Shown piece by piece: positions 1-8,377 of a stretch of DNA of 64,000 nt. Source of the stretch: Streptomyces graminofaciens (GTDB taxonomy: Bacteria; Actinomycetota; Actinomycetes; Streptomycetales; Streptomycetaceae); the NCBI RefSeq assembly GCF_030294945.1, contig NZ_AP018448.1, positions 5,920,001 to 5,984,000 of the forward strand, read 5' to 3'. Made by a program: the position numbers and the translations under genes. How positions within the stretch are numbered: position 1 is the stretch's first letter; each line of letters begins with the position of its first letter. The notes beneath the pieces were generated by a model. That model worked only from the letters and a program-made list of their open reading frames with translations. It made no database searches and was not told the origin of the DNA.

Positions 1-366
1 TGTTGGGGGGCATCGCTGTCCTTGCTGTCCTAACACGAGCGGCAGGTCGGGCTGTGCTTTGTACTGAACGCTGGAGCAACCATAGGCGCAGGGCCCGACA
101 CGACTTGACGCGGAGTCGAGAACTGGCGCGGACGGACGTTCGATCTTGCCCTCTGGAGCGTCAAGAAATCGTCAAGAGTTAGGTAAGGTAACGAAGTGTT
201 GGCGCTGAAGTAACCGCAGCACACCTGCTTCCGTGATCGGCTTTCGCAGGTCCACGCACGCGTGGACCCCGCCCCGGGGACTCGGTTCCGGCGCTCCAAC
301 CCCATACACAGCTCGGACCCACGCACCCTGACGCGCGGGTCCGGATCGGCGAGAAAGGAACGGCCG
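1..366. other. Non-coding leader at window edge
   Basis: No reading frame with convincing codon usage was found here. The longest minus-strand frames run antisense into the antiporter gene and look like shadows. A stretch at about 179-188 resembles half of an actinobacterial iron box but lacks the second arm. A ribosome binding site (AAAGGA, about 353-358) precedes the antiporter start. Confidence 0.5.
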
Positions 367-1872
367 CTGACTGTTCACCACCTCAACCAGCTCCTGCTCG
401 TCTGCTCGCTCGTCCTGCTCGTCGCTGTGGCCGCGGTCCGGATCTCGTCGCGCAGCGGGCTCCCCAGCCTGCTCGTCTACCTGGGCATCGGCGTCGCGAT
501 GGGCCAGGACGGCATCGGCGACATCCAGTTCGACAACGCCGAACTGACCCAGGTCATCGGCTACGCGGCCCTCGTCGTGATCCTGGCGGAGGGTGGCCTC
601 GGCACGAAGTGGAAGGAGATCAAACCGGCTCTGCCTGCCGCCGCCTCGCTGGCGCTGGTCGGAGTCGCGGTGAGCGTCGGCGTCACGGCCGCGGGCGCGC
701 ACTACCTGATCGGGCTGGAGTGGCGGCAGTCACTCATCATCGGGGCGGTGGTCTCCTCCACGGACGCCGCCGCGGTCTTCTCCGTCCTGCGGAAAATCCC
801 CCTCCCCGCGCGTGTGACGGGCACTTTGGAGGCCGAGTCCGGCTTCAACGACGCCCCGGTGGTCATCCTCGTCGTCTCGCTGTCCCAGACGGGGCAGGTC
901 GAACACTGGTACGTCCTGATCGGCAAAATAGCCCTGGAGCTGGCCATCGGCGCGGCGATCGGCCTCGCCAGCGGCTGGCTCGGCGCCTACGCGATGCGGC
1001 ATGTGGCGCTGCCCGCCTCCGGCCTCTACCCGATCGCCGTCATGGCCATCGCCGTCACCGCGTACGCCGCCGGCGCGCTCGCCCACGGCAGCGGATTCCT
1101 CGCCGTCTACCTGGCCTCCATGGTGCTCGGCAACTCCAAGCTGCCGCACTGGCCGGCCACGCGCGGCTTCGCCGAGGGGCTCGGCTGGATCGCCCAGATC
1201 GGCATGTTCGTGCTGCTCGGCCTGCTGGTCACCCCGCACGAGATGGGCGACGACATCTGGCCCGCGCTCGTCATCGGCCTGGCGCTGACCATGGTGGCCC
1301 GGCCGCTGAGCGTCGTCGTGGCGCTGCTGCCGTTCCGGCTGCCCTGGCGTGAGCAGACACTGCTGTCATGGGCCGGACTGCGCGGCGCGGTGCCCATCAT
1401 CCTGGCGACGATCCCCATGGTCGAGGGCGTCGAGGCCAACCGCCAGATCTTCAACATCGTCTTCGTCCTGGTCGTCGTCTACACCCTCCTACAGGGCCCG
1501 ACACTGCCGTGGCTGGCCGCCAAGCTCCGCCTGGGCGGCGACCCGGAGGCCGCCGACCTCGGCATCGAGTCGGCCCCCCTGGAGCGCCTGCGCGGCCATC
1601 TCCTGTCCGTCGCCATCCCGGAGAAGTCCCGGATGCACGGCGTCGAGGTCAACGAACTGCGACTGCCCGCGGGCGCCGCCGTCACCCTCGTCGTCCGCGA
1701 CGGCACGTCCTTCGTCCCCCTGCCGTCCACGGTGCTGCGGCGCGGCGACGAGCTGCTGGTGGTCGCCACCGATCCCGTCCGGGACGCCGCGGAGAAGCGG
1801 CTGAGGGCCGTCGGCCAGGGCGGAAAGCTGGCGGGGTGGCTGGGGGCCGGGAACGGCGCGTCGCGGAGTTAG
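367..1872 (+). CDS. Potassium/proton antiporter, CPA1 (NhaP2-type) with RCK-C/TrkA-C domain
   Basis: Predicted inner-membrane cation/H+ antiporter of 501 residues that exchanges K+ (or Na+) for protons. About twelve hydrophobic segments span residues 8-410. They include the ESGFNDAP motif that carries the ion-binding acidic residues of the CPA1 family (ES-x-FND). The last 100 residues are soluble and contain a TrkA-C-like fold (LPAGAAVTLVVRDG, then RRGDELLVVA), a common regulatory ligand-binding module in K+ antiporters. The start chosen is CTG at 367, because AAAGGA lies eight bases upstream and the following residues (LTVHHLNQLLL) begin the first membrane helix. A GTG at 262 would add 35 arginine- and proline-rich residues that do not look like part of the family. 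It is transcribed alone and followed by a 291-base gap. Confidence 0.86.
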   Translation: MTVHHLNQLLLVCSLVLLVAVAAVRISSRSGLPSLLVYLGIGVAMGQDGIGDIQFDNAELTQVIGYAALVVILAEGGLGTKWKEIKPALPAAASLALVGVAVSVGVTAAGAHYLIGLEWRQSLIIGAVVSSTDAAAVFSVLRKIPLPARVTGTLEAESGFNDAPVVILVVSLSQTGQVEHWYVLIGKIALELAIGAAIGLASGWLGAYAMRHVALPASGLYPIAVMAIAVTAYAAGALAHGSGFLAVYLASMVLGNSKLPHWPATRGFAEGLGWIAQIGMFVLLGLLVTPHEMGDDIWPALVIGLALTMVARPLSVVVALLPFRLPWREQTLLSWAGLRGAVPIILATIPMVEGVEANRQIFNIVFVLVVVYTLLQGPTLPWLAAKLRLGGDPEAADLGIESAPLERLRGHLLSVAIPEKSRMHGVEVNELRLPAGAAVTLVVRDGTSFVPLPSTVLRRGDELLVVATDPVRDAAEKRLRAVGQGGKLAGWLGAGNGASRS

Positions 1873-2163
1873 GCGAGGGGGCCGGCGACCGGGTCGACGG
1901 CAGGTTCGTACCGTTCACACCCTCCTGAATCAGAGGCGGGGCCCGCCATAGTGCTCATTTTCACAGGTCACCCGCCCCATGTCCCTGTACGATGAAGGCG
2001 CACTTGATCGAACCAACTCTGTCTGAAGCAGAGCTGGCGCGAACGTATGGCGGCCGGGACGCCCTTTTCGAAGGGGCGCCGGCATCTACCGCAGTAGCGC
2101 AAGAGGACAGCTCTCGGCGCCCCCCGCACGGGCGCGCTACCAGGCGGCAGAAAGGCACGGGCC

Positions 2164-3441
2164 GTGGCATCCACGGTCACCTCCGACACGTCCCGCCCGG
2201 GATACGGGCAACTGCTGCGCACGCGCGGCGCCTGGACGTTCCTGCTCCCCGGCTTCGCCGCGCGCCAGCCGTTCGCGATGCTGACGATCTCCCTCGTGCT
2301 GCTCGTCCAGCACACCACCGGCTCGTACGGGGCGGCCGGCGCCGTCGCCGCCGTGACCGGTGTCTCGATGGCGCTGTTCGCGCCGTACAGCGGCCGTCTG
2401 GCGGACCGCCACGGCCAGCGGGCCGTCCTGATCCCCGGGATCCTCGTCCACGGCGTCGCGGGCCTCTCCCTGACCACGCTTGCGCTGATGGACGCCCCTC
2501 TGTGGGCGCTGTTCGCCGCCGCCGTGCCGACCGGGGCCTCGGTGCCGCAGATCGGGCCCATGGTCCGCGCCCGCTGGGGAGTGAGGCTCCAGGGCTCGCC
2601 CCTGATGACCACCGCGGCGGCCTTCGAGTCCGTCACCGACGAGCTGACCTTCGTGCTCGGCCCGCTGGTGGCGACCGCGCTGTGCACCACCGTGCACCCG
2701 GCCGCGGGCCTGGTCACGGAGGCCTCGCTGACACTGGTCGGCGGTCTGCTGTTCGCCGCGCAGAAGAGCACGCAGCCCGTGGTGGCCACCGCGCCGCACG
2801 CGCGCGTGGAGCACGCTCCCGCCCTCTCGGTCCCCGGGGTGCGCGTTCTGATCGCCACCTTCCTCGGCATCGGCGCGGTCTTCGGCGGTATGCAGGTCTC
2901 ACTCGCCGCGTTCTCCGAGTCGATCGGCGAGCCCGGCATGAACGGCGTCCTGTACGGCGTCTTCGCGGCCGGCAACATGCTCTCGGGCATCGTCTGCGGC
3001 GCGATCGCCTGGAAGGTGGCCCCACAGCGGCGCCTGATCGTCGGCTACACGGCACTCGCGCTCGTGGCCTCCGCCCTGTGGACCGCCGACTCGGTGCTCG
3101 TCCTCGCCACGCTCGGCCTGCTGGTAGGCATGTGCATCGCGCCCACCCTGATCACCGGCTACACACTGGTCGACTCCCTGGTCCCCGCCGGCGCCCGCAC
3201 GGAGGCCTTCACCTGGCTCACCGGCGCGGTCGCCCTCGGTCAGGCGGCCGCCGTGACGGTCGCCGGACAGCTGGAGGACCGGCTGTGGGACGGCGCCGGG
3301 TTCCTGGTGCCGATGGCCGGTACGGCACTGGCGCTGGCGACCCTGGTGGCGCTGCGCGGGCGGCTGGCGCCGCGGCGCGTGACCCGCATGGTCACCCGCC
3401 ACGCGGCCCGTCGCGAACCTGTCGCGATCGGTGAGATGTGA
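2164..3441 (+). CDS. MFS transporter, 12-TM
   Basis: A 425-residue major facilitator superfamily permease. The family motif GRLADRHGQRAVL lies in the loop between helices 2 and 3 (near residue 80), and a long sequence of hydrophobic helices extends to about residue 410. An arginine-rich cytoplasmic tail follows. It shows the two-bundle layout of small-molecule or drug exporters; nothing in the sequence indicates the substrate. The start is GTG at 2164, preceded by AGAAAGG. A weak GC-rich inverted repeat near 2056-2085 lies between this gene and the antiporter and may terminate the latter. The gene appears monocistronic. Confidence 0.82.
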   Translation: MASTVTSDTSRPGYGQLLRTRGAWTFLLPGFAARQPFAMLTISLVLLVQHTTGSYGAAGAVAAVTGVSMALFAPYSGRLADRHGQRAVLIPGILVHGVAGLSLTTLALMDAPLWALFAAAVPTGASVPQIGPMVRARWGVRLQGSPLMTTAAAFESVTDELTFVLGPLVATALCTTVHPAAGLVTEASLTLVGGLLFAAQKSTQPVVATAPHARVEHAPALSVPGVRVLIATFLGIGAVFGGMQVSLAAFSESIGEPGMNGVLYGVFAAGNMLSGIVCGAIAWKVAPQRRLIVGYTALALVASALWTADSVLVLATLGLLVGMCIAPTLITGYTLVDSLVPAGARTEAFTWLTGAVALGQAAAVTVAGQLEDRLWDGAGFLVPMAGTALALATLVALRGRLAPRRVTRMVTRHAARREPVAIGEM

Positions 3442-3602
3442 CCTGTGACTTCTCCGTGGAACGGGTCACTGTGAATCCACCGCTCACACGGCTTCCCACT
3501 TGCGCCAGAAGGCTCTCGTGGGGGTCAAGCCCCGACCGCCGCCCGTGGCAGGTGACGTGCGTTACTCCATTCGTTGGCGGCACGGGTTAACATGGACGAT
3601 CG

Positions 3603-3629
3603 TTAGCACTCAACGAGTGAGAGTGCCAG
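3603..3629 (+). promoter_or_regulatory. CIRCE-like operator (HrcA binding site) upstream of fmdB
   Basis: TTAGCACTC, nine bases, then GAGTGCCAG. The left arm is a perfect match and the right arm a 7/9 match to the CIRCE consensus TTAGCACTC-N9-GAGTGCTAA bound by the heat-shock repressor HrcA. The right arm overlaps the Shine-Dalgarno sequence AGGAGGAA (3628-3635) of the FmdB gene, so a bound repressor would block both transcription and translation initiation signals. Confidence 0.7.
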
Positions 3630-3641
3630 GAGGAAGAACCA

Positions 3642-3974
3642 GTGCCGACGTACCAGTACCAGTGCACCGAATGCGGTGAGGGCCTCGAAGCGGTGCAGAA
3701 GTTCACCGACGACGCCCTGACCGAGTGCCCCAGCTGCAATGGCCGCCTCAAGAAGGTGTTCTCCGCGGTCGGCATCGTCTTCAAGGGCTCCGGCTTCTAT
3801 CGGAACGACAGCCGTGGCTCGTCGTCGAGCAGCAGCCCGGCGTCGTCGAAGCCGGCGTCGTCGTCCTCGGACGCGAAGTCCTCGACTTCGTCGACGTCGT
3901 CCTCGTCGTCCTCGTCCGACTCGAAGTCGTCGTCCTCGGGCTCTTCCTCCACGAGCAGCAGCTCGGCCGCGTAG
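3642..3974 (+). CDS. FmdB-family zinc ribbon protein with serine-rich tail
   Basis: A 110-residue protein. Residues 1-55 form the FmdB/CxxC_CXXC_SSSS zinc ribbon: MPTYQYQC opens it, followed by CxxC at about 8-11 and CPSC at about 30-33, then a GSGFYRND segment. Residues 60-110 are almost entirely Ser with a few Lys/Asp, a low-complexity tail typical of actinobacterial members. Start is GTG at 3642 with an ideal Shine-Dalgarno sequence 7 bases upstream. Family members are annotated as putative regulators (FmdB was named from a formamidase/amide operon), but no biochemical function is established. The CIRCE-like element directly upstream suggests heat-shock control, so a role in proteostasis or redox stress is a reasonable inference. 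Confidence 0.85.
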   Translation: MPTYQYQCTECGEGLEAVQKFTDDALTECPSCNGRLKKVFSAVGIVFKGSGFYRNDSRGSSSSSSPASSKPASSSSDAKSSTSSTSSSSSSSDSKSSSSGSSSTSSSSAA

Positions 3975-3999
3975 CCACTCCGTCAGCCACCCCGTTCAG

Positions 4000-4027
4000 G
4001 GACTCTGTCGTCTTCAGGCGACGGGGT
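4000..4027 (+). terminator. Possible terminator after fmdB
   Basis: An imperfect hairpin pairs ACTCTGTCGTC with GCGACGGGGT, using G-U pairs, and is followed by a short T-containing run. It lies 25 bases after the fmdB stop. Confidence 0.4.
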
Positions 4028-4126
4028 CTTTGGCGTCTCCCGGGGCCGGTCGGTGTTCCGCCGGGGCCGGGTGTCGTTCCGCCAATGCGCGGGCGGTGTT
4101 CGCGGAGGCCCGGCTAGGGTGCGGGC

Positions 4127-5017
4127 ATGGCGAACACGGAGCAGGTGGAGCGGGTGGCCCAGGCGGGTTCCGGGGCCTCGGCGGGGTCGGCCGAGATCGG
4201 TGTCATCGGTGGTTCGGGGTTCTACTCCTTCCTCGACGACGTGACCGAGATACAGGTGGACACCCCGTACGGTCCGCCCAGCGACTCCCTCTTCCTCGGC
4301 GAGATCGCCGGGCGCCGGGTGGCCTTCCTCCCCCGACACGGCCGTGGCCACCATCTGCCGCCGCACCGCATCAACTACCGCGCCAACCTGTGGGCACTGC
4401 GCTCGGTCGGGGCACGCCAGGTGCTCGCCCCGTGCGCGGTGGGCGGGCTGCGCCCGGAGTACGGCCCGGGAACCCTTCTCGTACCGGACCAGCTGGTGGA
4501 CCGTACGCAGTCACGGGCGCAGACGTACTTCGACGGTCTGCCGAGGCCCGACGGCACCGTCCCCAATGTCGTCCACGTCTCGCTGGCCGACCCGTACTGC
4601 CCCGTCGGCCGCAAGGCCGCCCTGGAGGCCGCGCGCGGCAGGGACTGGGAGCCGGTGGACGGGGGCACCCTGGTCGTCATCGAGGGGCCCCGGTTCTCGA
4701 CCCGCGCCGAATCGCTGTGGTACCGGGGCCAGGGCTGGTCCGTGATCGGCATGACCGGGCATCCCGAGGCGATCCTCGCCCGCGAACTGGAGCTCTGCTA
4801 CACCTCGTTGACCCTCGTGACCGACCTCGACGCGGGCGCCGAGACCGGGGAGGGCGTCTCGCACGAGGAGGTCCTGCAGGTCTTCGCGGCGAACGTCGAC
4901 CGCCTGCGCGGCGTCCTCTTCGACGCGGTCGCCGCGCTCCCTCCCGCCGACGCCCCACGGGACTGCCTGTGCGCGAAGGCGCTGGGCGGGATGGATCCGG
5001 GGTTCGCGCTGCCGTAG
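4127..5017 (+). CDS. mtnP: S-methyl-5'-thioadenosine phosphorylase
   Basis: A 296-residue purine nucleoside phosphorylase-family enzyme (PNP/MTAP type). It cleaves methylthioadenosine, a by-product of polyamine and ethylene-type S-adenosylmethionine reactions, to adenine and 5-methylthioribose-1-phosphate in methionine salvage. Visible motifs are the N-terminal GVIGGSGFY phosphate loop (residues about 25-33), RHGRGHHLPPHRINYRAN (about 77-94), and the substrate-specificity segment MTGHPEAILARELELCY (about 207-223). Length matches the family. The first 22 residues are an extra hydrophilic extension. ATG at 4127 is accepted; an internal start nearer the conserved core is possible. Some actinobacterial homologues act on methylthioinosine, which sequence alone cannot exclude. 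Confidence 0.88.
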   Translation: MANTEQVERVAQAGSGASAGSAEIGVIGGSGFYSFLDDVTEIQVDTPYGPPSDSLFLGEIAGRRVAFLPRHGRGHHLPPHRINYRANLWALRSVGARQVLAPCAVGGLRPEYGPGTLLVPDQLVDRTQSRAQTYFDGLPRPDGTVPNVVHVSLADPYCPVGRKAALEAARGRDWEPVDGGTLVVIEGPRFSTRAESLWYRGQGWSVIGMTGHPEAILARELELCYTSLTLVTDLDAGAETGEGVSHEEVLQVFAANVDRLRGVLFDAVAALPPADAPRDCLCAKALGGMDPGFALP

Positions 5018-5072
5018 GGGCCGGGGGCATCACCCCGTCCGGAACCCACCCCGCCTCGGGCGCCCTCAGGCG

Positions 5073-5105
5073 CCCTCAGCCCGTCCGGCGTTTGAGGACG
5101 AGGCC
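5073..5105. repeat. Interspersed Streptomyces-type repeat, copy 1
   Basis: A 33-bp sequence with core CAGCCCGTCCGGCGTTTGAG, identical base for base to the copy at 5155-5187. This sequence type is, to my knowledge, widely dispersed between genes in Streptomyces chromosomes. Confidence 0.7.
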
Positions 5106-5154
5106 GCAAGGCCAACACCCCACCCCCACCCCAGACGATCCACCCGCCCCAGGC

Positions 5155-5187
5155 CCCTCAGCCCGTCCGGCGTTTGAGGACGAGGCC
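5155..5187. repeat. Interspersed Streptomyces-type repeat, copy 2
   Basis: Second identical copy of the 33-bp element, 82 bp downstream of the first in direct orientation. A GC hairpin (5209-5228) follows. Confidence 0.7.
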
Positions 5188-5189
5188 GT

Positions 5190-5405
5190 TCAGGCCGACA
5201 GCGGGGGTCTGGGGGCTGCCGCCCCCAGGGGACGGGATCGGGTAGGGGCGGCGGGGGCGGAATTCGTCGTTCGAGTGGCGAGGTTTTCCACAACCGGCCA
5301 GTAGTCCACGGCCTCCAGCACGATCCGCCGCACCCCCTCATCGTGGGACCGCAAGCCGATCTCACGCACCAGGTGGTGGTCCTCATGTCCCTCTCTCCCG
5401 CGCAC
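5190..5405 (-). CDS. Possible small hypothetical protein (71 aa)
   Basis: Minus-strand frame starting at GTG 5405, or possibly at an internal GTG near 5370. Its first 45 residues (ending ...EAVDYWPVVENL) have the G/C-rich third positions of real genes, whereas the last 25 (rich in Ala, Pro, Arg) are encoded by repeat DNA. No family was recognised. Its 5' end overlaps the start of the divergent SAF-domain gene by about 20 bases, which argues against the longest form. It could be a real small gene whose end was rewritten by repeat insertion, or chance. Confidence 0.3.
   Translation of the reverse strand: MRGREGHEDHHLVREIGLRSHDEGVRRIVLEAVDYWPVVENLATRTTNSAPAAPTRSRPLGAAAPRPPLSA
5209..5228. terminator. 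GC-rich hairpin, possible terminator
   Basis: CTGGGGGC, four-base loop, GCCCCCAG: a perfect 8-bp stem with no T tract. It lies between mtnP and the next gene and may end transcription of mtnP. Confidence 0.4.
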
Positions 5406-5957
5406 GTCCCCTCCTACGCACCCTCAGCACGTCGCACCCCGTCCTGGGCCGCCGGCCCACCCGGCACCGACACCCCTCCCACCTCCGAGGTACCGCACTT
5501 CGCCCCCTTACGGGTACAAGGCGGAGCCCACCGGCTGCGACGGCTCGTCCGATGCCGGAGGCGAGCCGTGGCCGCAGGCCTGGCGGTGATCGCGACGGCA
5601 CTGCTGGCGGCGGGCGCGGGGCCGGGTGACGCGGAACGGGTCCGGGGCCACCCGGTGGCCGACCCGCTCCCCGAGCGCCGCACCGTCGAGATGGTGGCGG
5701 CACCAGTACGCATCGCCGACGGCGCGACGGTACGGCTGCTGCGCCCCGGCGACCGCGTCGACGTGATCGCGGCCGGCGAGTCCACGCCGGGTGGCGGCGA
5801 GGCGAGGGTGGTCGCACGCGGGGCCCGGGTGTCCGACGTCCCGCGCGCGAGCGCCACGGAGAGCGGCGCGCTGGTCGTCCTGTCCGTACCCCGGCCCACA
5901 GCGGCCCGGCTGGCCGGCGCGGGCGCCACCGCGCGTCTGGCGGTGACGCTGTGCTGA
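5385..5957 (+). CDS. SAF-domain (CpaB/RcpC-like) exported protein
   Basis: A 190-residue protein. A basic N-terminal region (residues about 40-58, many Arg) is followed by one hydrophobic helix (AVAAGLAVIATALLAAGAG, about 58-77). It then enters an extracytoplasmic domain with the SAF-like pattern VEMVAAPVRIADGATVRLL ... GDRVDVIAA. This resembles the C-terminal half of the Flp-pilus assembly protein CpaB/RcpC. It is probably a membrane-anchored periplasm-side protein; no pilus genes are adjacent, so the pilus link is only by family. Start ATG 5385 has AGGTGG upstream; a GTG at 5343 would lengthen it by 14 residues. It lies 141 bases before mscL in the same direction and may share a transcript. 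Confidence 0.62.
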   Translation: MSLSPAHVPSYAPSARRTPSWAAGPPGTDTPPTSEVPHFAPLRVQGGAHRLRRLVRCRRRAVAAGLAVIATALLAAGAGPGDAERVRGHPVADPLPERRTVEMVAAPVRIADGATVRLLRPGDRVDVIAAGESTPGGGEARVVARGARVSDVPRASATESGALVVLSVPRPTAARLAGAGATARLAVTLC

Positions 5958-6098
5958 CCTCACCAGGCCGCCCCCGCAGGGCAGTTGCGCTCGCGGGGTC
6001 TCCAAGTCCTTCATCAGGGGGACCCCCTTGGACACATCGACCATGCTCTGACGTAGTTTGCGGAGTCGTTTGTTCCGCAGCTTGCGCAGAGAGGCCTC

Positions 6099-6578
6099 GT
6101 GGTGATCGAGAAGAAGAAGCCGAACATCCTGGAGGGCTTCAAGGCCTTCCTGATGCGGGGGAACGTCGTCGACCTGGCCGTGGCCGTGGTCATCGGCGCG
6201 GCCTTCACGAACATCGTGAACTCAGTGGTGAAGGGGGTCATCAACCCACTGGTCGGCGCGATCGGCACCAAGAACCTCGACAGCTACAGCTCCTGTCTGC
6301 AGCACCCGTGCGAGGTGGCCCCGGACGGCACGGTGACAAAGGGCGTCCCGATCCTGTGGGGCTCGGTGCTGGGCGCCACGCTGACCTTCGTCATCACCGC
6401 GGCCGTCGTGTACTTCCTGATGGTCCTGCCGATGTCGAAGTACCTGGCCCGCCAGGAGGCCCGCCGGAAGGCGAAGGAAGGCACCCAGGAGGTCATCGAG
6501 CTGACCGAGCTGGAGGTCCTGAAGGAGATCCGCGACGCCCTGGTGGCCCAGCGAGGCTCGGGCCACGACCGCGAGTAG
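6099..6578 (+). CDS. mscL: Large-conductance mechanosensitive channel MscL
   Basis: A 159-residue MscL. It forms a homopentameric pore that opens under membrane tension to release solutes during hypo-osmotic shock. The diagnostic N-terminal sequence FKAFLMRGNVVDLAVAVVIG precedes the first transmembrane helix, followed by AAFTNIVNSVVKGVINPLVG. A periplasmic loop contains two cysteines (SSC...HPC, near residues 67-71), the second helix is FVITAAVVYFLMVLPM, and the cytoplasmic C-terminal helix is charged. It is slightly longer than the E. coli protein (136 aa), mainly in the loop and C-terminus. Start is one of two consecutive GTG codons at 6099/6102. Confidence 0.95.
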   Translation: MVIEKKKPNILEGFKAFLMRGNVVDLAVAVVIGAAFTNIVNSVVKGVINPLVGAIGTKNLDSYSSCLQHPCEVAPDGTVTKGVPILWGSVLGATLTFVITAAVVYFLMVLPMSKYLARQEARRKAKEGTQEVIELTELEVLKEIRDALVAQRGSGHDRE

Positions 6579-6648
6579 CCGAGCGACTCACAGCGGCCGC
6601 CCGAGAATGCCGGGCATGGTGGAGGCGGTGGTGTTCGAGCCGGCCGCC

Positions 6649-6831
6649 TCAGATGTGGTGCGGCGGCTTCTCGTCGAGGAAGCGCTTCAGGTCGGCCGCG
6701 CTGTCGCTGTCACCGCCGGGCCGCTCGCCCCACCCGTGGTCGGTGTCGTCGGAGGACGGCCGGCTCAGCGGGTCGTCGAAGACCAGCGCGGCCTTGGGGT
6801 CACGCGGCTCGGGTGCGGGAGCGGTACTCAT
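6649..6831 (-). CDS. Small conserved hypothetical protein (60 aa)
   Basis: A 60-residue acidic protein with the pattern PKAALVFDDPLSRPSSDD in the middle and the C-terminal end LKRFLDEKPPHHI. Codon third positions are almost all G or C, supporting a real gene that is convergent with mscL. The ATG at 6831 has GGAGG only one base upstream, an unusually close spacing, so translation may start differently or the transcript may be nearly leaderless. No domain is recognised; I infer a soluble cytoplasmic protein of unknown role. Confidence 0.6.
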   Translation of the reverse strand: MSTAPAPEPRDPKAALVFDDPLSRPSSDDTDHGWGERPGGDSDSAADLKRFLDEKPPHHI

Positions 6832-7027
6832 GCCTCCAGAGTACGGCCCCGCGGACAGCCGTCGCCCGGCACCGACCGGATCCCTCTGCTCCACCGAAGA
6901 GGGCGGCACCACGCCGCGAACCGGGCCTCGCGGCCCCGGCCACCAGGTACGACCGGCCCCGCCCCTCAAGCGCGCCTGTGAACACCTGCGCGAGAATTCC
7001 GTCAGGTTTTCTGGTGTGCTTGGCCCC

Positions 7028-8287
7028 ATGACGCCCAGTTCCCCACCGCCTCCTCCCTCCCCGGGGCCACACACCCGTCCGACACCCCTCCCCGGCGGTG
7101 GGCCGCTCCGCAAACTGGTCTCGCGGGGACGCGGTGAGGAGCACCGGGTCGCCTCACCCCTGGAGCTCTTCTTCGACCTGTGCTTCGTCGTCGCCGTCGC
7201 CCAGGCCGGCGTCCAGCTGGTGCACTCCGTCGCCGAGGCGCACGCGGCCGAGGGCATCCTCAACTACGCGATGGTCTTCTTCGCGATCTGGTGGGCCTGG
7301 ATGAACTTCACCTGGTTCGCCTCGGCCTACGACAACGACGACGTGCTCTACCGGATCGTGACCCTCGTCCAGATAGCCGGTGTGCTGGTGCTGGCAGCCG
7401 GCGTAAGCCGGGCCTTCGAGGAGCACGACTTCCTGCTGGTCTGGCTCGGCTACGTGATCATGCGCCTGGCGATGGTCTCGCAGTGGCTGCGGGCCGCGCG
7501 GTCCGCGCGGGGCGGGGAGCGCGTCATGGCGCTGCGGTACGCGGTCGGCGTGCTGCTCTGCCAGATCGGCTGGGTGGGGCTGCTGGTCCTGCCTGAGACT
7601 GGCCGGCCCTGGCTGTTCCTGGTGATGGCGATCGTCGAACTGTGCGTCCCGGTGTACGCGGAGAAGGACCACACCACCTCCTGGCATCCGCATCACATCG
7701 CCGAGCGGTACGGCCTGTTCACGATCATCGTGCTGGGCGAGACGATCCTGGCGGCCACGGTCGCGGTGAAGTCGGCCGTGGCCGAGAACGACGCGCTGGG
7801 CGAGCTGCTGCCGATCGCGGTGGGCGGGTTGCTGATCGTGTTCTCGGCGTGGTGGATCTACTTCGTCGTACCGATCCACGGTCATCTGCGCTCCAGCAAG
7901 GAGAGCTTCCTGTGGGGTTACGGCCACTATCTGATCTTCGCCTCGGCAGCCGCGATCGGCGCCGGTCTGGAGGTCTCGGTGGAACAGGCCGTCCACAAGG
8001 CGCACATCTCCACGCTGGCCGCGTCCGCCGCGGTGACCCTGCCGACGGCGCTCTATCTCCTCAGCGTGTGGGTGCTGCACGCCCGCCACTACAAGGTGGG
8101 CACGCTCCAGCAGGCCGTTCTGCCGACCTCCGCGCTGGTGGTGATCGCCTGCACGTTCCTGGGCCACTGGGCGGTGCTCGCGGCGGGCCTGGCGCTGACG
8201 GCGACGGTGGCGACCGGCACGACGCTCACCGCCCGCATGGTCCAGAGGGAAGAGGGAGCGGAGAAGGAGGCGACAGCAGCCGATTGA
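7028..8287 (+). CDS. LtrA-family (low temperature requirement A) membrane protein
   Basis: A 419-residue polytopic membrane protein. After a proline-rich cytosolic start, the family signature EHRVASPLELFFDLCFVVAVAQ (about residues 37-58) leads into roughly ten hydrophobic helices. A conserved HHIAERYGLFTIIVLGE segment lies near residue 225, and SKESFLWGYGHYLIF follows near 295. LtrA was named from a Listeria cold-growth locus; the biochemical function of the family is unknown. ATG 7028 is chosen, although the frame is open far upstream with no coding character. It lies divergent from the 60-residue gene, with 196 bases between them. Confidence 0.82.
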   Translation: MTPSSPPPPPSPGPHTRPTPLPGGGPLRKLVSRGRGEEHRVASPLELFFDLCFVVAVAQAGVQLVHSVAEAHAAEGILNYAMVFFAIWWAWMNFTWFASAYDNDDVLYRIVTLVQIAGVLVLAAGVSRAFEEHDFLLVWLGYVIMRLAMVSQWLRAARSARGGERVMALRYAVGVLLCQIGWVGLLVLPETGRPWLFLVMAIVELCVPVYAEKDHTTSWHPHHIAERYGLFTIIVLGETILAATVAVKSAVAENDALGELLPIAVGGLLIVFSAWWIYFVVPIHGHLRSSKESFLWGYGHYLIFASAAAIGAGLEVSVEQAVHKAHISTLAASAAVTLPTALYLLSVWVLHARHYKVGTLQQAVLPTSALVVIACTFLGHWAVLAAGLALTATVATGTTLTARMVQREEGAEKEATAAD

Positions 8288-8377
8288 CGCCCCCGCAGGC
8301 AGCCAAGGCTCACAGTGCCCCCGGGTGCTCTGGACGCTCCCGATGCCACAGCCACCCGCACGGATCACACTGACCCC

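Noticed and set aside
179..197. Possible iron box (DmdR/IdeR site) upstream of the antiporter
   Set aside because: Only the left arm TTAGGTAAGG matches the consensus; the right arm does not, and the gene has no iron connection.
1992..2160. Short peptide frame upstream of the first MFS gene
   Set aside because: It runs into a different frame of the transporter; no conserved sequence and no independent stop near the gene.
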